DNA from: Telmatactis stephensoni
Taxonomy: Eukaryota; Cnidaria; Anthozoa; Actiniaria; Isophelliidae
Length of the DNA: 64,000 nt
NCBI GenBank assembly: GCA_029948255.1
Contig: JALIZF010001734.1
Location: 186,001-250,000, forward strand
Reading direction: 5' to 3'
The number at the start of each line of letters is the position of its first letter. Within the stretch, counting starts at the first letter, position 1. The notes beneath the pieces are model-generated. The model was given only the letters and a program-made list of their open reading frames with translations, was not told the origin of the DNA and did not search any database. This document shows positions 58,560 to 64,000 of this stretch, one piece after another. A program made the translations under genes and the position numbers.

Positions 58560-60240
58560 AGCCTAATAACTTTTTGTGGGGAGGAGGGGAAAGGGGAGGA
58601 TCGAGGAAATAACTTATTTATTAAGTGATAACTTACACGGATTCTCGCTACTGGGCCTCATTATTGATCGGCGAACTCGATTTTTTCGTATGGAGAGTTA
58701 CTTTCTGACGTCATCCAAATATGCATGGTCAGCGGTTGTTCTCACCGATTATGCGCTCTTTCCTCTGTACAATTGCTATGATTCAGCAAAATGTTACTAA
58801 GCTTACATGTCGACTCCGACTGACTGAAAGCCAAGCAGGATTCCTATAAAAGCGTGGACCCATGTTTTAGTTACGAATTCGTGACGTGTGAAAATTCTAC
58901 ATGCTGTCGAAGCCAGATTAAGCATGAGCTGTTGATGAGTAGTTCAAAATATAAAGAAAAAAATCTAGTAAAAAAAATCAAGTAGTTAATATAAACCAAT
59001 AACACAGTATTGATATTCTAGAGAAATAAATTGAACAACTGTATGTGTCACTGTATGTTGATCACTGTATATAAAGTTATTCTGAGGCAGATAACCCAGA
59101 ACACACCGGCAGAGAAGGCCAAAGGACAAGAAAAAGATGTACATGTAAGGCACCGGAAGAAACACCTAAAACATGCTGTTCAGTGCCAGAAAGAAAGATA
59201 ACTATTGCTAGCCCTAAACCTAACCTGTTTCAGGACATTTCATAGGGGCTTACACTGAGCCTAGGCTCGCAACACTTCACTGACTTTCTGTTACTGAAAC
59301 GGCTAGCATTATGTCATATCACATCATGCTAATTTGATGACGTCAAAGGAGGCCAGCATCATGCTACACAACATCCTGTGCTACAAAGTACTGTTTTTCA
59401 ATTTCTAAATTATTTCCATCGATAAAGCTTTCAGGTTAGTAAAAAATAATAGTTATCTACTCCATCAGCACTTGTTGTGAAAAGGACAAGTACCTAGCTA
59501 CTTTGACGTCATCTGATTTGCATTTTGAGATTTGAAACTTTTTTACATATATCCGCTATGCTTTCACTGTGCTCCACTGATAGGAAGTAATTTTCAAAAT
59601 AAAAAAATTGGCATATAGGGGCTTTAATTAAGGCTGTTCTCAACTTCTCACAGAAAGCACTCGGAGCGAGTATTGAGTTGGTTTTACTTATTAGGAAATC
59701 TCCTTTTCACACGAACTATAAATATAAGCTGTTTAACACTCTGCTCAGCCAATAGCCCGCCGGCATTTCGGATGATATGACTTTATCACGTGACATCGGC
59801 ATATAGTGTGATTGGTTTTCGTGGAGAAAACCTTGTGTTTTCTATACTGATCTGTATCTGTCCTTTTCTTCGCTTAACAGCAATTCAGATATGACATTTC
59901 CTTCGAGTGCAATTAACATGTACTTTGTATTTATGTACCGTGGTGTGGGTCTCGTTGGTTCTTGTTGGTTCTGCATGCATATCATAAGAAATTCAACGCA
60001 AAAAAGTGCCGTTTGGGCTTGACTAGGTTTTCCACCTCCATATATGGACACATTGCGTACCATATTTGGAATCTTCTTCTTCGTCGTCTTCTTCTTCTTC
60101 TTCTTCTTCTTCTTTGTATGTTACGGAGCATAATTTTGGTCAATTTTGAGAATGTTGAAATATAAAAAAAAATGCTTGGGTTGTAGTCAGGCATGATAAA
60201 AAATTAAGAATTGTTGTAGTTGTCACTGACCTAAAAAATA
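58560..60240. other. Intergenic sequence, no recognised gene
   Basis: No domain-bearing ORF. A (TTC)n run at about 60074-60113 is noted. A TGACGTCATCTGATTTGCATTT segment near 59509 weakly resembles part of the 18-20 kb fold-back. Confidence 0.4.
60074..60113 (+). repeat. (TTC)n microsatellite
   Basis: About a dozen TTC/GTC units. Read on the minus strand it yields an Arg run, which is not a gene. Confidence 0.85.
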
Positions 60241-60248
60241 AGACTAAA

Positions 60249-60292
60249 ATCGGACGTTTCGGTTTCAACTGAAACCTTCATCAGCAATGTGC
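60249..60292 (-). ncRNA. Hammerhead-like ribozyme core (candidate, Penelope-type)
   Basis: On the minus strand: CTGATGA (complement of 60277-60283), then a helix II hairpin GGTTTC-AGTT-GAAACC, then GAAA followed by CGTC. CTGATGA, helix II and GAAA are the conserved hammerhead core. Hammerheads of this kind are known at the ends of Penelope-like retroelements. Helix III has almost no room between GAAAC and GTC, so self-cleavage as a monomer is doubtful. No Penelope reverse transcriptase is nearby. Confidence 0.45.
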
Positions 60293-61165
60293 GAATGGAA
60301 TCCTTAATCTACGGAACATAAGGCCCATATTTTTTTATGTTGAAATATCATTATTAGCATCTTCTAATATTTCATGATATTGGGTATAGTAAATTGCGTG
60401 CAGCTGTTGAACTCAGCTGTTGACCCTTTTAATGATAACTTATCAACGAAGTTTTAGTTTGAGGTCAAAGTCAGAGCCATCATGTCTTCCCATCGACCAG
60501 GTCAGAGACACCATGTCTCACCATTGACTTATAACTTTGACCAGGAAGATTAAACTTGAAACAACAGCTGTAGCTTTGACCCTCAACTGTTTGATCGTAC
60601 CAGTCAGTCCTCGTTGCGCAGTAGAAGACTTAATCTGGTTAATTATAGATTGGTACACCCTTATTATTGCCTATAAGGCTACAAGCTTAAAACTATTCAC
60701 AATTGGTTGTCTATGATAAACACCTCGATTCTGTGTCGCAAATCTTATCTTTATATTTAGTGTTGTCCTTGCCTCCCAACCAATCGTTGAATGATTCTTC
60801 TTATAACTACTTATTTTATGAAAAGTACCTCAGTTCTGTACGCCCATTTCTATTAGCATATTCAAATGTAATATTCATGTAACCAGAAACCGGTTTTAAT
60901 CAGAGTAAACTTTAAATCGAGGGGAAGACATTTTTAAAATATTGTATCACTGTAATTTGTTCTCAGTGTTAGGTCTTCAGCTTCCATATGGGAATTTAGT
61001 TTCCTCCTGCTGTAGTCCTCCCTGTAATTGTACTAAGTTGTGTTGTAGTGTAGTGTATTTTTATTGTTGGGAAATTTGATAAACCAAATAGAGCGCACAC
61101 AAGATAGTTGGCTAGAGTTCGTGTTAGCAAGCTGTGACGCTATAATGGAATAGGACAATTAATAC

Positions 61166-62388
61166 CAATCGATATCAATCGATAAAAACCGATATCGATC
61201 AACAATAATCGATATCAATCATTGATAATCGAAATCAATCGATGGTAATCGATATCAATCAATGGTAATCGATATCAATCGATGGTAATCGATATCAATG
61301 GATGGTAATCGATATCAATCGATGGTAATCGATATCAATCAATGGTAATCGATATCAGTCGATGGTAATCGATATCAGTCGAATTTAACCGATATCGATC
61401 AACAATAATCGATATCAATCAATGGTAATCGATGTCAATCGATGGTAATCGATATCTGTCGATGGTAATCGATATCAATCGATGGTAATCGATATCAATC
61501 GATGGTAATCGATATCAATCGATAATAACCGATATCGATCAACAATAATCGATATCAATCGATGGCAATCGATATCAATCGATGGTGATCGATATCAATC
61601 GATGGTAATCGATATCAATCGATGGTAATCGATATCAATCGATGGTAATCGATATCAGTCGAATTTAACCGATATCGATCAACAATAATCGATATCAATC
61701 TACGGTAATCGATGTCAATGATGGTAATCGATATCTGTCGATGGTAATCGATATCAATCGATAATAACCGATATCGATCAACAATAATCGATATCAATCG
61801 ATGGCAATCGATATCAATCGATGGTGATCGATATCAATCGATGGTGATCGATATCAATCGATGGTGATCGATATCAATCGATGGTGATCGATATCAATCG
61901 ATGGTAATCGATATCAATGGATGGTAATCGATATCAGTCGAATTTAACCGATATCGATCAACAATAATCGATATCAATCTACGGTAATCGATGTCAATCG
62001 ATGGTAATCGATATCTGTCGATGGTAATCGATATCAATCGATAATAACCGATATCGATCAACAATAATCGATATATATCAATCGATGGCAATCGATATCA
62101 ATCGATGGTGATCGATATCAATCGATGGTGATCGATATCAATCGATGGTGATCGATATCAATCGATGGTAATCGATATCAGTCGATGGTAATCGATATCA
62201 GTCGATGGTAATCGATATCAATCGATGGTAATCGATATCAATCGATGATAATCGATATCAATCAATGGTAATCGATATCAGACGATGGTAATCGATATCA
62301 ATCGATGGTAATCGATATCAGTCGATGGTATTCGATATCAATCGATGGCAATCGATATCAATCGATGGCAATCGATATCAATCGATGG
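61166..62388. repeat. 20-bp minisatellite with roughly 280-bp higher-order period
   Basis: Monomer ATCGATATCAATCGATGGTA, about 60 units. A marker monomer with GAATTTAACCGATATCGATC starts at 61381, 61661 and 61940, spacings of 280 and 279, so a 14-monomer higher-order unit occurs. Each monomer has two ATCGAT palindromes and one GATATC. Frames on the minus strand (I-D-Y-H-R repeats) are artefacts. Degenerate ATCGAT clusters flank it to about 62570. Confidence 0.95.
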
Positions 62389-62590
62389 CTGAAACCACTG
62401 GTGGTTGATTTGGCTGTCTTATTTTCTTAATATAATGAGGTAGGGTAATTTGGAACTAGAAGAAGAAGAACATCATGTCGGCCATCGATTGATCATCGAC
62501 TTCCAGTATTTATCGATTGATTAACAACAATGTGTATCGATTGGTATCGATTATGGATCGCGTCGATTAAGTAGGCCGGGACTTAAAGTT

Positions 62591-62925
62591 CATTACATTA
62601 TCAAACCTCCAAGTAGTTTAAAAACTGTATCTGCATTTAAGAAATTTTTGAAAGAAACCTTTTTAAATCTGACAAAGCAAACTTATGATATAGATTTTGC
62701 ATGCACGTGGACTTTAGCACGTAATTGCCCGTGCCATTAATTAATTATTGATTCATGTCTGTAGACTCTATGATTATAATTCCTTTGATCTATTGATCTA
62801 TTTATTATTATTCTTTTTTTTTTAGGGTGGTACCACGCATGGGACATTAAGTCCCGTTTGTACTCACCCCTTTGGGTTGTACTCAATAAATCTAATTAAA
62901 ATCAAATAAAAATAAATAAAAATAA
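62591..62925 (+). pseudogene. LINE C-terminal and 3' UTR fragment
   Basis: The frame 62591-62740 reads PPSSLKTVSAFKKFLKETFL and ends in TAA. This resembles the last residues of CR1/L2-type reverse transcriptases (a Leu-Pro..Ser-Phe-Lys-Lys-x-Leu-Lys pattern). A 3' UTR with GGGTGGTACC and AATAAATC runs into an A-rich (AAATAAA)n tail near 62890-62925. It is severely 5'-truncated. The call rests on a short motif. Confidence 0.5.
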
Positions 62926-62929
62926 AATT

Positions 62930-64000
62930 ATTAAATATTCCATCCGATTTACGGCATAATGAAATGGGGCATGCGCAGTTAATACCAACCGATATCGATC
63001 GACAAAATGGCACTCCACCGTTTGCTTGTTTGGTCGGTCGGTCGGTTGGTTGTTGACGATCCAATCAAAGGACTCATTAGTCCTGGTGTAAGATTTTTTC
63101 CAGCAACACTAGCTTTTCTGACGCCATACAGTTTACACTAGGAAAGTCCCTGATGTCGCCTAGTACACCTAGAGCGGCCTAGCCTTTAAGAAACAATTCG
63201 CTAAGTTGTTGTTATCTAAATAAAACAAGCTCTTGAATTTTTTTGGTCTCCATATCTCTAATTTTGGTATTTTTTCATTGTTTATCATTTTTATTATTTC
63301 CGTCTGCAACTAATATAATTACATATAAGTGGTGACGAATGGTACCTAGAAAATCGTTGCTCTCAACAACTATGTATCCTTGGCTGTCTCGAACTGATCG
63401 GGAAAGCCTTCGTGATGAGTCACGAATTCTTGTTTTTGTATGTTTCTTTTTGTCTTCGAGTCTCCGACCTTTAAGCTACAAGGTAGGCCATGGCGCACAA
63501 GTAAAGGCAGTTTCGCGCAGCTCACATTTGTCTGATTCTGTTTAATCAGCTTTCCATGAGAATATAAAGCTAAGCCCATGTAGGACTGAACGTTTCCTAT
63601 CAGTTTTGTCACACACACATATCCTCATTTGATCGGGTTTTCGCATAAAAAGAACAATGTAAATGGCAGAAACGTTTGACGACGGCATGTTTTTAAGTCA
63701 ATTGCGTCATAGAATTTAGTTATTTTGTTTGGTTAAGTCAGTTTTGTCATAGAAGCTCGACGTACGCACGTAGTAATGTCGGATCGCCGTCTTGGGTATA
63801 CACATTATACAGGTCTTTTCTTGACCCATTCATCACCATGCTCAACTAGCGTGAGAAAAAATTATTTCATAAAGAGTACAAAATTGATACCTTTTGGAAT
63901 AGTTCTTTACTCTTCTTGTTGACGTTTGTGAAGTTGAGAAGTGTAAAGACAGTTGAAAATGTCAGCCTTTATTTATGCCCAAAGTATTTCGTGAGTGCCA
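62930..64000. other. Right end of window, no recognised gene
   Basis: A GGTCGGTCGGTCGGTTGGTT run at 63032-63050 and an isolated CCGATATCGATCGAC (62988), related to the minisatellite, are the only marked features. No domain-bearing ORF. Confidence 0.4.

Noticed and set aside
61615..62091. Frames rich in I-D-Y-H-R repeats
   Set aside because: Translation of the 20-bp minisatellite.
61166..62388. Possible CRISPR-like array
   Set aside because: Units are contiguous 20-mers without unique spacers, in eukaryotic-type DNA.

Overview
The window looks like nuclear DNA of an anthozoan cnidarian, most likely a stony coral. The evidence is AT-rich sequence, intronless rhodopsin-class receptor genes next to an intron-bearing NXPE-type gene, 3' ends of L2/CR1-like LINEs, and a very high load of short palindromic (fold-back/MITE-like) elements. 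The species call is inference; nothing here is diagnostic on its own. There is no bacterial-style operon, rRNA or CRISPR array.

Only four genes are well supported. Three are single-exon class A GPCRs: 5885-7120 (+), 23448-24485 (-) and 36315-37349 (-). They are diverged members of one family. All carry the aminergic-type pocket pair Asp3.32 and Tyr7.43 plus Trp7.40. All lack the usual TM3-ECL2 disulfide and instead have a cysteine pair in ECL3. The fourth is a five-exon NXPE-family gene (9892-13767, +). Its splice sites join in phase to give 513 residues: a signal anchor, a neurexophilin-like domain, a WDG-type linker and a PC-esterase domain with GDS and DxxH motifs.

By region: 0-5.8 kb holds fold-back elements and a LINE tail. 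5.8-14.4 kb holds GPCR-1 and the NXPE gene. 14.4-23 kb is repeat-rich, with a TTTACA-rich tract, a TA-flanked MITE family and a 2-kb nested fold-back. 23.4-24.5 kb is GPCR-2. 25-28 kb is featureless AT-rich DNA. 28-36 kb holds tetranucleotide arrays, more fold-backs and a broken LINE reverse-transcriptase end. 36.3-37.3 kb is GPCR-3. 37.8-60 kb has no recognisable gene but many hairpins, a GATCG-rich element, a 2A-like LINE remnant and a 1.1-kb TIR element. 60.2 kb has a hammerhead-like core of the Penelope type. 61.17-62.39 kb is a 20-bp minisatellite with a roughly 280-bp higher-order period. The end holds another LINE 3' remnant and unassigned sequence.

The genes do not form an evident pathway. 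The three receptors would signal at the plasma membrane through G proteins. The NXPE protein is predicted to be secretory-pathway or membrane-anchored. The strongest leads are the shared receptor architecture, the 2A-like LINE remnant, the hammerhead-like core, the higher-order minisatellite and the MITE families with reconstructable termini.
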